Of a DNA stretch of 64,000 nt, positions 52,651 through 61,054 are shown in pieces. A program made the position numbers and the translations under genes. The notes under the pieces are model-generated. The model did not search any database and was not told the DNA's origin. It saw only the letters and a program-made list of their open reading frames with translations. The DNA comes from Phycisphaerae bacterium. GTDB taxonomy: Bacteria; Planctomycetota; Phycisphaerae; JAJVII01. Numbering within the stretch: position 1 is the stretch's first letter; every line of letters starts with the position of its first letter. The stretch spans positions 23,547-87,546 of the forward strand of contig JAJVII010000036.1 of the NCBI GenBank assembly GCA_022072085.1, in the 5' to 3' direction.

Positions 52651-52679
52651 ACAGTAGCGGGCGGCGTTTGCCCTGTCAA
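52651..52679 (-). promoter_or_regulatory. Promoter of the sulfatase operon
   Basis: A consensus TTGACA (complement of 52674-52679) and TACTGT (complement of 52651-52656) with a 17-nt spacer. It would give a very short leader (about 19 nt) before ATG 52625. Confidence 0.5.
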
Positions 52680-52697
52680 ACCCTTGGCGTCCCGCCG

Positions 52698-52726
52698 TTG
52701 ACCGTTGCGTTGCATGCTTCGATAAT
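52698..52726 (+). promoter_or_regulatory. Promoter for the 52759 gene
   Basis: TTGACC (52698-52703) and GATAAT (52721-52726) with a 17-nt spacer; transcription would start near 52733. It is divergent to, and 18 bp from, the sulfatase operon promoter, so the two could be controlled together. Confidence 0.6.
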
Positions 52727-52758
52727 GGCCCGTCCGGCATCAACGCAAGGAGCCTGGC

Positions 52759-54921
52759 ATGCCTCGAACCGTCGATCTCGGTTTCTTCCGCCGCTGCGGC
52801 GCGTGCAGCGAGGGCGTCATCGGCCGCCTGTCCGCCCTGTTCGACCGCCACCGCGGCGGCGTTGTGACGATCCGCGCCGCGGGCGTGTCGGCATCGCCGG
52901 TGACGGTGGCCGCTCGCGTCCGCGTCCGCGCCGCCGGCCGGGACCTGCTGCTGCGGCAGGAGGACGACCCGGACCCGCGGCTGATCGTCTGCGAGCAGGG
53001 GCCCGAGCGGCTCTGGATGCGGGTCATGTGGTCGCTGGTCGGGCCCGACGGGGCCTACCACGGTGACGGGCTGAGCGAGACGATCCTCTACGCCGACGGC
53101 GAAGTGCGGCTGGCGTTCGGCCTGCGGCTGGTCGGCACGGCGCATGACGCCGTAACCGATGCGTGGGTCGAGACGGGCCTGGGCGGTGCGGCCACCGGCG
53201 GGCAGGTCGGCCTGCGCACCCCTGCGGCGCTGGACGCGGGCAAGGCGCGAAGCTACGCGTTCAAGCGGCAGCTCAAGCATCGATACGTCGTCGTCGCCGG
53301 CGCGAAGGGCGGGGTGGCGTTCGGGTTCTACTCGCTGGACGGCGCGCCGACGGACCAACTCGGCACGGGCAAGGGCATCTACTGGAGCGCCGCCGGCGAC
53401 CGGGCCCCGTGGTACGACACCTGGGGCCACCTCTACGGGCAGTGGAACGGGCACAGCGGTTGGGGGGCGTTCGACAGCGGGCGCATCGTCGTCACGCCGG
53501 GGGAGCCGGGATCGCTGAAGCAACCCGGCCGGGGGGTGACGCTTCAGTGGAAGTGGCTGCACGAGGCCAACGAACCGACCGGCGAGGTCTTCGGCCTGCG
53601 GGCGATGCTGGGGCTGTTCTTCGGCAAGTCCGCCGACGCCGCCGTTGCACGCGTCAAGGCGTTCCAGAACCCCGTCCTGCCGACGCGGTGCGAGAACGCC
53701 GAGTTCCGCTGCTACGACGTGGTCGAGGGCACGCTGCTGTTCCGCACCGCGGGCATGGCCCGGATGGTTTTCTCCAAGGCCCGCGGCGGGCGGCGTGTGC
53801 GGCTGCGCCTCTTCGGCATGCCCGGTCCCGACACCCTCGGCTGCGAGATCGACGGCCAGCCGGTCATCGCCCAGCACCTGCAACTTGGCGGCCAGACCGA
53901 CGACCCCTACGGGCCCAACCTCGCCCGGCCGGGCGACCGGTTCATGCCGCAGATCGGCCAGGTTGCCCGGCCTGTCTCGGAGACCGTCCTGACCGCGGCG
54001 CTCAGCCGATCGGCTGCGACGACCGTGGACCTCGGCTGGCTCGGGCCGGCGGTCCTGGCGTATGTGAAGTGGGACGACCGCGAGGTCTACGGCGTTCACC
54101 CGCGCCGGTTGGACGGCGGGCCGGCGATGCTCTTCTCGCCGCGGACGCTCTGCCTGCACGACGTGCGGGCAGGCGAGGAGTGCTGGCCGCGGGTGAATGA
54201 CGCCGAGCCGACGCGCCGCAGGTCCGCCGAGCCGGCCCTGGTCCGCGTGCCGCTCTACTGGTATCCGACCAACGTCGCGACGCGCGGCCAGTGCAGCACC
54301 GAGGTCCGCCGACTCCGCCTGTCCGAGGACGACGACGGGCAGTTGATTCTGGCGGTCGAGTCGCAGACGCCCGACGGCCGGCTGCGATCCGACGTGAGGG
54401 CCCGGCTGGCCTGCAACCTGACGCACGTGTGCGTCGAGGTTGCGTCGCGGCTCGCGGTCCGGCGCGATTGCGGGCTGGGCGAGATGCAGTTCCTCAACAG
54501 CTTCCCCTACAACTCCTGGCGGTCGGCCGACTGGGAGAGCGACTGGGTCTACACGCTGGACGCCGACGGGAGCGAGACGACCTGTTTCGTCAGGGAGCCG
54601 CGCGGCCGCAGCGTCGTCGGCGATCAGAAGCAGCACTGGCGGCGGGCGTTCTTCTTCGCTCAGGGGGCCCGCGAGCGCGGCAACGTCTTCCTGCTGGCGC
54701 GAATGCCCAAAGGCGCCGCCGGGGCCCGGCAGGTCGGGCGATACGTGCTCTGCCGCTGCTGGCTCGACTCGCACTTCAGCCTCGATAAGCTGAAGCTGAC
54801 GAAGGGGGCGAAGTTTGCCGTGGACTACACGCTGGCCGTCGCCGGCGACCGCCGCCTCTCGCGGTCCGAGGCCGCCGAGATCGGCCGACGCTCGCTGGCC
54901 TCCGGCAAACTGGAGGTATGA
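52759..54921 (+). CDS. Large unrecognised protein next to the sulfatases
   Basis: 720 residues with no signal peptide (MPRTVDLGFFRRCGACSEG). AAGGAG precedes the ATG. The protein looks beta-rich throughout: VVTIRAAGVSASPVTVAARVRVR, GEVRLAFGLRLVGTAHDAV, a Gly/Trp-rich segment WYDTWGHLYGQWNGHSGWG, and a late part with CVEVASRLAVRRDCGLGEMQFLNSFPYNSW and YVLCRCWLDSHFSLDKLKL. Cys residues are numerous in the last third. I do not recognise the family and assign no reaction. Its divergent position to the leaderless sulfatases suggests a partner in handling the same sulfated polymer, possibly as a lyase- or hydrolase-like beta-helix or sandwich. Confidence 0.75.
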   Translation: MPRTVDLGFFRRCGACSEGVIGRLSALFDRHRGGVVTIRAAGVSASPVTVAARVRVRAAGRDLLLRQEDDPDPRLIVCEQGPERLWMRVMWSLVGPDGAYHGDGLSETILYADGEVRLAFGLRLVGTAHDAVTDAWVETGLGGAATGGQVGLRTPAALDAGKARSYAFKRQLKHRYVVVAGAKGGVAFGFYSLDGAPTDQLGTGKGIYWSAAGDRAPWYDTWGHLYGQWNGHSGWGAFDSGRIVVTPGEPGSLKQPGRGVTLQWKWLHEANEPTGEVFGLRAMLGLFFGKSADAAVARVKAFQNPVLPTRCENAEFRCYDVVEGTLLFRTAGMARMVFSKARGGRRVRLRLFGMPGPDTLGCEIDGQPVIAQHLQLGGQTDDPYGPNLARPGDRFMPQIGQVARPVSETVLTAALSRSAATTVDLGWLGPAVLAYVKWDDREVYGVHPRRLDGGPAMLFSPRTLCLHDVRAGEECWPRVNDAEPTRRRSAEPALVRVPLYWYPTNVATRGQCSTEVRRLRLSEDDDGQLILAVESQTPDGRLRSDVRARLACNLTHVCVEVASRLAVRRDCGLGEMQFLNSFPYNSWRSADWESDWVYTLDADGSETTCFVREPRGRSVVGDQKQHWRRAFFFAQGARERGNVFLLARMPKGAAGARQVGRYVLCRCWLDSHFSLDKLKLTKGAKFAVDYTLAVAGDRRLSRSEAAEIGRRSLASGKLEV

Positions 54922-54996
54922 CATTCGCCGCGAAACCGGCGACAGCCGTGGATGTTTGAGACTTGCCCCAAGGGGCTCTGCGACAGGAGAAACGAC

Positions 54997-57741
54997 ATGC
55001 GCACCATGACGATCATTGCCATCCTTGCCTCGGCCGCGGCGACGGCGCTGGCCCAGCCGGACAAGGCCATGCTGCCCGTCACGAAACTGGCCGACGCCCA
55101 GCCCAACGTCTGGGCCCGCGTCGGCGACCTTCAGACCGGCCTGCGCGACGGGTCGGCCATGTTCTACAGCGAGGCGATCGGGCGCTTCGTGCTCGCCCAG
55201 GGGCTGAACTACAACGCGAAAATCGTCACGCCTTACGACGTGCAGACGCTCGAGCCGGGCAAGGTCGAGTGGCAGAACGCCTTCCCGCCCGGCAAGGAGG
55301 GGGCGTGGGGCGGGCCGACCGGCCAGGCCAAGGCCCCGGGTTTTCCGCACTCGAACAACTACTGGGGCTTCAAGGACAAGGAGGGCAACATCCGCCCGCC
55401 CGGCGGGCTGGACCTGAACAACGGCTACGCCGTCGCCCCCGACGGCTCGGCGTTCTACATCTACGTCCGCGGCGTCACGCTGGTCGGCATCAAGCCTGGC
55501 TGCATCTGGCGCTACGACGTGAAGGAGCGGACCTGGAGCCAGGTCTGCGAGTCGCACGAGATCGACGTGCCCGCGTTCAGCCCGCCGGTCGAGCTGACCG
55601 GCGCGTCGCTCGTCTACGAGCCGGTGAACGACGAACTGCTCCTGCTGTGCGGCCAGGCCCCCAATGTCCCCGGCGCCAGCGTCGGCAACTGGGCCTACTC
55701 CCTGAAGAACAAGACCTGGGCCCGCCTGCCCGACGGCAGCGACGCCCAGCGCAAGGACTACCAGACCTGGCTGTCGCGCCAGCATCGGCTGGAGGACGCA
55801 ACCGGCCGGGCGCGGAGCATCTACTACCTCGACCTGCCGGCCGACCAGAAGGTCGCCCGCGCGACCAAAGAAGTCCTGCCGGACGTGCAGGCCGTGCTGG
55901 GCGAGTTGAAGAAGTTCGTGGACGCGACGGCCGTGGACGATCTGGCGCCACGGGAGTGGGCCATGGTCGCCCGTGCCAAACGGGCCGTCGAACTGGCCGC
56001 CCCGGCCGCCAAGGCGCTGGCTGACGGCCAACTCACCGGCGACGTGCTGGCGGGCCTGACGCGGGCCGGGTATGAGCTGGAGACCGTCGCGCGGATCGTC
56101 TCGCCCGTGCCCCTGCCGCGGGCCAACGCGTCGGCCTGCTACGACCCGGCCGCCAAGGTGGTCGTCCTGTTCGGCGGCGACCGCTTCGACGGCGTGCTCA
56201 ACGATACGTGGGTCTACAACCCGGCGGACCGCTCGTGGAAGCAGCGGTTCCCGAAGGTCGCCCCGGCCCCGCGTGCAAGGGCGGCCCTGATGGTCCTGCC
56301 CAAGGCCGGCAGGCTCGCTCTGGTCGGCGGGGTCACGCTCAACCACAAGTTCATCTACTTCTCCGGCCTCTATCAGGCCATGCCGGCCGACGTCTGGACC
56401 TACGACGTGAAGGGCGACGCCTGGTCGCTTCTCGTTCCGCCCACCGGCGAGGTCGGCTTCGCGATGCCGCAGGACTCGTCGATGTCGGCCGTCGGGCCGG
56501 ACGACACCATCGTCTCCCTCAGCCGACCGGGCGGCTGGCCCCGCCACTGGGACGGCGGAACCTGGGCCGTCAAGCTCGACGCGTCGAAGGTCGACGCCGA
56601 GGCCGAGGCCAAGTTCGGCTGCCCGCCGGCGTCCAAGACCAGCCGGGCCGTCACGTACGACCAGGCCAAGGACAACCTCGTCTACGACCCCGCGTGGTAT
56701 GACCAGGCCGAGCCGGGCGACCCGGCGGCCGTGAAGGCCTGGGCGGACAAGTTGCCGGCCAACACCTGGGTCGTCGTGCCGTCGGCCCCGCGGCAGGCGC
56801 CGCAGAGCGAGTGGGGCACCGCCATCTTCGATGCCGGCCGCGACCGCATCTACTACTGGACCGGCGGGCACATGAGCGACCCGTCCAACGCCTTCCACAC
56901 CTACTATCCGGCCGTCAACCGCTGGTCGATTCCCTATGTCGCGGAGATCCCGCTGGCCAAGGGAAGCACATTCCAGAGCCGGCCCGACTGCAAGAACCAC
57001 ACCTATCTCAACTACACGCTGGACCCGGTCACGAAGCTGGTCGTCGCGGCCACCTACGGCGGAACGGGCATCTACGACCCCGACACCGGGCGCTGGACAA
57101 TGCTGACCGACATGCCCTTCAAGGCGTCGCACTACACGATGAACCTGTTCGGCACGCCCCGGGGCGTCCTGGTCTGGGCCGAGGGCTTCATCGGCACGTT
57201 CGACGCCGCCGCCCGCAAATACACGCCGGCGAAGGTCGGCGGGCAGATGCCCGGCTATATCGGCGCCGACCGTAGCGGGGCCTGCTGGGACTCCAAGCGC
57301 AACGTGATGTGGATGTTCACCGCCAAGAGCTTTACCGAGGCCAGCGGCCAGGTCTGGAAGCTGGACATCGACAAGTGGCAGGCCGAGCCGATGAACCCGG
57401 CCAACATGGAGACGGTCGGCAAGTCCACGCTCTACGCCCGCGAGAACACGTACCTGCCCAAGGCCGACCTGGTGCTGACCAAGGGGTTCTACGGCCGCGG
57501 CCAGACGGCTCGCCAGATCGCCTGGGACCCGGCGGGCAATCGCTGGGTGCTGACCAACATCCGCCTGGCCGTCGAGCGGATCGCCGGACCGGTGGCCATG
57601 GTCTACGATCCCATCCGCGACCTGCTCTGGTGCATGGCCGGCAGCCGCCAGGTCTACGTGCTCCGCGTCGATCCCAAGACGCTGGAACTGAGCGACTCCC
57701 TGCCGCCGCCCGTGGCTCCCAAGCCCGACGCGCCGAAGTGA
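54997..57741 (+). CDS. Exported kelch/galactose-oxidase-like propeller protein
   Basis: 914 residues. AGGAG precedes ATG 54997; a signal peptide covers 1-19 (ASAAATALA|QP). Kelch-type blades are visible at about 385-425 (ACYDPAAKVVVLFGGDRFDG, NDTWVYNPADRSWKQ), 435-480 (ALMVLPKAGRLALVGGV, DVWTYDVKGDAWSLL), and further on (AIFDAGRDRIYYWTGGHMSDP, AFHTYYPAVNRWS). Between 245 and 375 an insert rich in Ala and Lys is helical. It may be co-transcribed with the 52759 gene (75-bp gap). No Cys-Tyr cofactor motif of galactose oxidase could be assigned. Confidence 0.8.
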   Translation: MRTMTIIAILASAAATALAQPDKAMLPVTKLADAQPNVWARVGDLQTGLRDGSAMFYSEAIGRFVLAQGLNYNAKIVTPYDVQTLEPGKVEWQNAFPPGKEGAWGGPTGQAKAPGFPHSNNYWGFKDKEGNIRPPGGLDLNNGYAVAPDGSAFYIYVRGVTLVGIKPGCIWRYDVKERTWSQVCESHEIDVPAFSPPVELTGASLVYEPVNDELLLLCGQAPNVPGASVGNWAYSLKNKTWARLPDGSDAQRKDYQTWLSRQHRLEDATGRARSIYYLDLPADQKVARATKEVLPDVQAVLGELKKFVDATAVDDLAPREWAMVARAKRAVELAAPAAKALADGQLTGDVLAGLTRAGYELETVARIVSPVPLPRANASACYDPAAKVVVLFGGDRFDGVLNDTWVYNPADRSWKQRFPKVAPAPRARAALMVLPKAGRLALVGGVTLNHKFIYFSGLYQAMPADVWTYDVKGDAWSLLVPPTGEVGFAMPQDSSMSAVGPDDTIVSLSRPGGWPRHWDGGTWAVKLDASKVDAEAEAKFGCPPASKTSRAVTYDQAKDNLVYDPAWYDQAEPGDPAAVKAWADKLPANTWVVVPSAPRQAPQSEWGTAIFDAGRDRIYYWTGGHMSDPSNAFHTYYPAVNRWSIPYVAEIPLAKGSTFQSRPDCKNHTYLNYTLDPVTKLVVAATYGGTGIYDPDTGRWTMLTDMPFKASHYTMNLFGTPRGVLVWAEGFIGTFDAAARKYTPAKVGGQMPGYIGADRSGACWDSKRNVMWMFTAKSFTEASGQVWKLDIDKWQAEPMNPANMETVGKSTLYARENTYLPKADLVLTKGFYGRGQTARQIAWDPAGNRWVLTNIRLAVERIAGPVAMVYDPIRDLLWCMAGSRQVYVLRVDPKTLELSDSLPPPVAPKPDAPK

Positions 57742-57867
57742 GCGGTCCCGGCCGGAGGGATACGCCATCCGCCGGGGCGATGCGGGCGCGGCATCGGCAG
57801 ACCCGCGGCTCGCGGGCACGGGCAGCGCCAGGCAGATCAGCAGCGTCAACGCGCGGGTGAAGCTCAT
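57742..57867 (-). pseudogene. Orphan signal peptide-like gene start
   Basis: On the minus strand, ATG 57867 opens MSFTRALTLLICLALPVPASRG-SADAA, a complete signal peptide with a possible GAGG Shine-Dalgarno. After about 42 codons the frame runs into the antisense of the kelch gene, and no product can be supported there. It may be the 5' remnant of a lost exported-protein gene, or a short secreted peptide read through by chance. Confidence 0.3.
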
Positions 57868-58025
57868 TCCTGCATCCTCAGCAGTCCCGGCCGACTTCTC
57901 CGGTCGCGCCCGCGGCGGCTGGAGCGATGCGCGGGCTCTCCACATATAGGGGGGCGGCCGGGCGAAAACGGGACTTGCGAAAGCCGCGTAAATCGGGCCG
58001 ATTCCGGCCGGCGGCCCATCCGTCG

Positions 58026-58058
58026 GCCCGGCCGGTGCTTGGCCGGGCGAAAAATTTT
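58026..58058 (+). terminator. Terminator-like hairpin
   Basis: GCCCGGCC (58026-58033), a 7-nt loop, GGCCGGGC (58041-58048), then GAAAAATTTT. An 8-bp stem followed by a short AT stretch with T4 fits a weak intrinsic terminator for plus-strand transcripts. Confidence 0.4.
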
Positions 58059-58160
58059 CGGAATTTCGGACGGATTTTCGCAGGGGGTGAACACGACGCG
58101 CCCAGGCCTTGCCGCAGCCGGGCGGGTCGCGACAGGGGGAATGTCCCGCCGACTTCCGCG

Positions 58161-59411
58161 TCAGGCGTCCAGGACCGCGCCGCGGGCGGACAGGTCGGCC
58201 CGCAGGCGGGGGATGTCCAGGGCGTTCAGCGCGATGCCCGCGTCGGCGGCCGTCGCGGCGGCCAGACCGGCCGCCTGGCCCATCATCGACGCCGTCGTCA
58301 TCACCCGCGCCGACGAGAGGGCCATCTGGTCGGCCGACAAACATCGGCCGGCGACCAGCACGTTGTCGGTCCCGCGCGGGCGCAGCGACCGCAGCGGCAC
58401 ATGATAGGGCGGGACGTGGCGGTCCTCGGTCTGGTAGACGTTGGCCGTGTCGGTCGGGCTGTGGGCGTCGAGGTAGAAGCAGCCCAGGGCGATCCCGTCG
58501 TCGAACCGCCGCCCGGCCCGCAGGTCGGCCTCGGTGAGCACGTAGTCGCCGACGACCCGCCGGCCCTCGCGCACGCCGATCTGCGTCGCGACGTAGTCCA
58601 GCTTGTAGGTCGGGTGGCTGGTCCGCTGGAGGAACTCCAGCACGCTCATCATTTCCCGCCGGGCGGCGATCTCCGAATCGCTGAACCCGTCCGCATCGGT
58701 CGAGTCGAAACCGATCACCTTGAGCTTGCAGCCGATCTTGCCGTCGCCTTCCTTCCAGAGGCTGAGCATGGGCAACTCGCTCTTGTCGGCGTATCGCCGG
58801 CAGCCCGCGGGCAGCATTGGCGCGACCGGTCGGCCGACGTCGCGGATGAAAAACATCAGCGACATGGGCAACTGGAGGCCGTCGCCGGGCCGGCCCTTCA
58901 GCGTCTCCAGCCCCGCGGCATGGGCCAGGGCAGCGTTGCCCGTGCAGTCGATGACGACCCGCGGCGCGACCGCCGACAGCCCCGCGGCGGTGTGGAGGAG
59001 GACCTGATCGATCCGCCGCCCGCTGCGCGTCGCGTCCACGACCCGCGCGTGCAGCAGCAATTCGACGCAGGCGGCATGGGCGAGGTCGGCCAGCACGAAC
59101 TTGAGCAGCTCGTGATCGAACTTGCGGAACTCGCGGCAGGCGTAGGGCGCATAGTCCTGAACGGCGCCCAGGCGATCCAGTGCCGCAATCACGTCGTCGA
59201 AGACCTCGCCCTGGCCGACCGTCTCGCCGCAGAACGCGCCCACGCCGCAGGTGGTGGCCGTTCCGCCCAGGTCGGCGTACTGCTCGACCAGCAGCACGCG
59301 GGCGCCGGAGCGGGCGGCGGCGACGGCCGCGGAAAAGCCGGCCATCCCGCCGCCGGCCACCAGCACGTCGGGCGGTTCGCGCGGCTCGACCTGTCGCGAC
59401 CAGTGGGGCAT
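58161..59411 (-). CDS. FAD-dependent oxidoreductase
   Basis: 416 residues. The Rossmann FAD site V-L-V-A-G-G-G-M-A-G (16-25) with acidic E43 after the second strand (VLLVEQY) and the GGTATTCGVGAFCG segment match the FAD_oxidored type often found beside sulfatases and polysaccharide genes. ATC... later motif DCTGNAALAHAAG and a C-terminal VAGRCLSADQMALSSARVMTTASMMGQAAG complete the FAD fold. No signal peptide. Start ATG 59411 is 4 bp from the stop of the sulfatase, so the two form an operon. The electron acceptor and substrate are unknown. Confidence 0.85.
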   Translation of the reverse strand: MPHWSRQVEPREPPDVLVAGGGMAGFSAAVAAARSGARVLLVEQYADLGGTATTCGVGAFCGETVGQGEVFDDVIAALDRLGAVQDYAPYACREFRKFDHELLKFVLADLAHAACVELLLHARVVDATRSGRRIDQVLLHTAAGLSAVAPRVVIDCTGNAALAHAAGLETLKGRPGDGLQLPMSLMFFIRDVGRPVAPMLPAGCRRYADKSELPMLSLWKEGDGKIGCKLKVIGFDSTDADGFSDSEIAARREMMSVLEFLQRTSHPTYKLDYVATQIGVREGRRVVGDYVLTEADLRAGRRFDDGIALGCFYLDAHSPTDTANVYQTEDRHVPPYHVPLRSLRPRGTDNVLVAGRCLSADQMALSSARVMTTASMMGQAAGLAAATAADAGIALNALDIPRLRADLSARGAVLDA

Positions 59412-59415
59412 GGCT

Positions 59416-60882
59416 CTACCGCTCGTCGGGGTCATGCGGGACGACGTCGCCGGTCTCCATGAAGAACGTGAGCATCCGCTCCTTGAGTCGGCCAAGCTCG
59501 CCCGCCATGGCCGGGTCGTCGATGCGATTGACCAGTTCGCCGGGGTCGGCCTGGAGGTCGTAGAGCTCGTCGCTCTCGTAGAGTCGGCGGACGTACTTGT
59601 ATCGCGCCGTGCGGCACATGACGGCCTTGGTGTGCTCGGGAATCCGCGTCTGAAGATTGACCCGCGGCCAGTAGAGCCCGGCCGGGTCGCTTGCGCTGGT
59701 GCTCTCATGCTCCATGCAGTGCGTCTCGCCGTCGAGGCGGCCGCCCTCGCAGAAAACCGCGTCGCGGTGTTCGCCCGCGTCACCGGCGATGACGGGCAGC
59801 AGCGATCGGCCGAAGTGCGTGTAGCCCGGTGTCAGGCCGCCCAGGTCGTAGACCGTCGCGGAGAAGTCGACCAGCTCGACCAGGGCGTCACGCACGCCGG
59901 GGCGGCAGGCGACACCGGCCGGCGGCTTGACGATCAGCGGCACGCGCGTCAGCACGTCCTCGAAGGTGTTCTGCGTCTTCTCGACCAGCCCGTAGTCGCC
60001 GGTGAAGTCGCCGTGGTCGCTGAAAACGAACAGCGCCGTGTCGTCCCACAGGCCGCGGCGTTTGAGCGCGTCGATCAGCCGCCCGAGCAGGTGGTCCTGC
60101 CGCGAGCACATGCCGTAGTACGTGCCGCGCAGCTCGCGCCACTGCTGGTCGCTCCAGCCGGTGACATGCTGGCGGGCGTGGATGCCGGCCAGCAGCGAGG
60201 GCTTGCCCGCCCATCCCGTCGGCGTCGGCAGGCGGTCGGGAATCTTCGCCCGGTTGGTGATGCTGTAGAACGGCTCTGCGACGCCGTAGGGCGGGTGCGG
60301 ATAGCCCAGCGGCAGGTAGATGCAGAGGGGCCGGTCGCCGTCGTAGCGGTTGATCAGGTCGATCGCGCCGCAGACATAGGCCGTGTCGTGGTCCTGGTGG
60401 GTCCCCTCGGGCGCGGTGTCAAGAAGGCCGGCGTAGAACGAATAGTAGGCGCTCGAATCCGGCGCCCCGCGCAGGGCCTGCGTTCGCTCATAGAGGCATC
60501 GCGAGATCGGCCTGTCGGGCTTGTATCGGACGTCGCAGTAGGGCGTCAGCGGGTTCTGCCCGGGGACCAGGTCGTTCTTGCCGCCCCACCAGACGAACCA
60601 GCCGGCGTCCTTGAGTTGCTTGAGCAGCACCGGCTCGTGGGGGCGAAGCATGTGGGACATCGTGCGGTGTCCGGCCGTGTGCGGATACCACCCGGTCATG
60701 AAGCTGCACCGGCTGGGCGTGCAGACGGGGTTCTGGCAGAACGCGTTGGCGAAACTGACGGCTTCGTCGGCGGCCAGCGCATCCAGCGTCGGCGTGACGG
60801 CGGCCGGGTTGCCCATGTGCCCCAGCACGTCCCCGCGCCACTGGTCGGGATTGAAGATCACGATGTGCGGACGCCTGCTCAT
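59416..60882 (-). CDS. Sulfatase 4, CTPSR type
   Basis: 488 residues, sulfatase fold with the standard FGly motif N-P-V-C-T-P-S-R (modified Cys54). Metal-site motifs are HIVIFNPDQWRGD and VFSDHGDFTGDYGLVEKT. It differs from the three CIAAR-type enzymes in motif and in its C-terminal part (KAVMCRTARYKYVRRLYESDELYDLQADP). GAGG precedes ATG 60882. No signal peptide. It is first in an operon with the FAD oxidoreductase and divergent from the PQQ-propeller gene at 61055. Confidence 0.93.
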   Translation of the reverse strand: MSRRPHIVIFNPDQWRGDVLGHMGNPAAVTPTLDALAADEAVSFANAFCQNPVCTPSRCSFMTGWYPHTAGHRTMSHMLRPHEPVLLKQLKDAGWFVWWGGKNDLVPGQNPLTPYCDVRYKPDRPISRCLYERTQALRGAPDSSAYYSFYAGLLDTAPEGTHQDHDTAYVCGAIDLINRYDGDRPLCIYLPLGYPHPPYGVAEPFYSITNRAKIPDRLPTPTGWAGKPSLLAGIHARQHVTGWSDQQWRELRGTYYGMCSRQDHLLGRLIDALKRRGLWDDTALFVFSDHGDFTGDYGLVEKTQNTFEDVLTRVPLIVKPPAGVACRPGVRDALVELVDFSATVYDLGGLTPGYTHFGRSLLPVIAGDAGEHRDAVFCEGGRLDGETHCMEHESTSASDPAGLYWPRVNLQTRIPEHTKAVMCRTARYKYVRRLYESDELYDLQADPGELVNRIDDPAMAGELGRLKERMLTFFMETGDVVPHDPDER

Positions 60883-60928
60883 GTCGGACCTCGCGCGGGT
60901 TGGCCGTTCGGCCGGCGGTGAGCAGACC

Positions 60929-60956
60929 AACTTAGCAGCTTGCCGGCCGAAATCAA
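60929..60956 (-). promoter_or_regulatory. Promoter of sulfatase 4 operon
   Basis: TTGATT (complement of 60951-60956) and TAAGTT (complement of 60929-60934), 16-nt spacer, about 45 nt before the ATG at 60882. Confidence 0.35.
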
Positions 60957-60977
60957 ACCGCGAGCGGCCGCTCGGCG

Positions 60978-61004
60978 TTGACCGCAACCGGCCGGGCGGA
61001 TAAT
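60978..61004 (+). promoter_or_regulatory. Promoter of the PQQ-propeller operon
   Basis: TTGACC (60978-60983) and GATAAT (60999-61004) with a short 15-nt spacer; the same hexamers as the promoter at 52698. Confidence 0.4.
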
Positions 61005-61054
61005 CTGTGGACCTGTCCCGGGCTTGGCTGGCAACCCCTTCGCAGGAGCGATCG

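Larger units (their letters stand above)
57742..58160. other. Gap between kelch gene and FAD oxidoreductase
   Basis: 419 bp between convergent genes. Besides the signal-peptide-like start on the minus strand and a terminator-like hairpin (58026-58058) it holds an AT-rich patch (about 58049-58078). I see no RNA gene or mobile element. Confidence 0.5.

Noticed and set aside
51343..58344. An open minus-strand frame of more than 2300 codons across the 52759 and kelch genes
   Set aside because: It is antisense to two well-supported genes, lacks any domain, is rich in Arg/Gly/Pro/Ala as expected of a GC-rich shadow frame, and includes parts of sulfatase 1 in the wrong frame.
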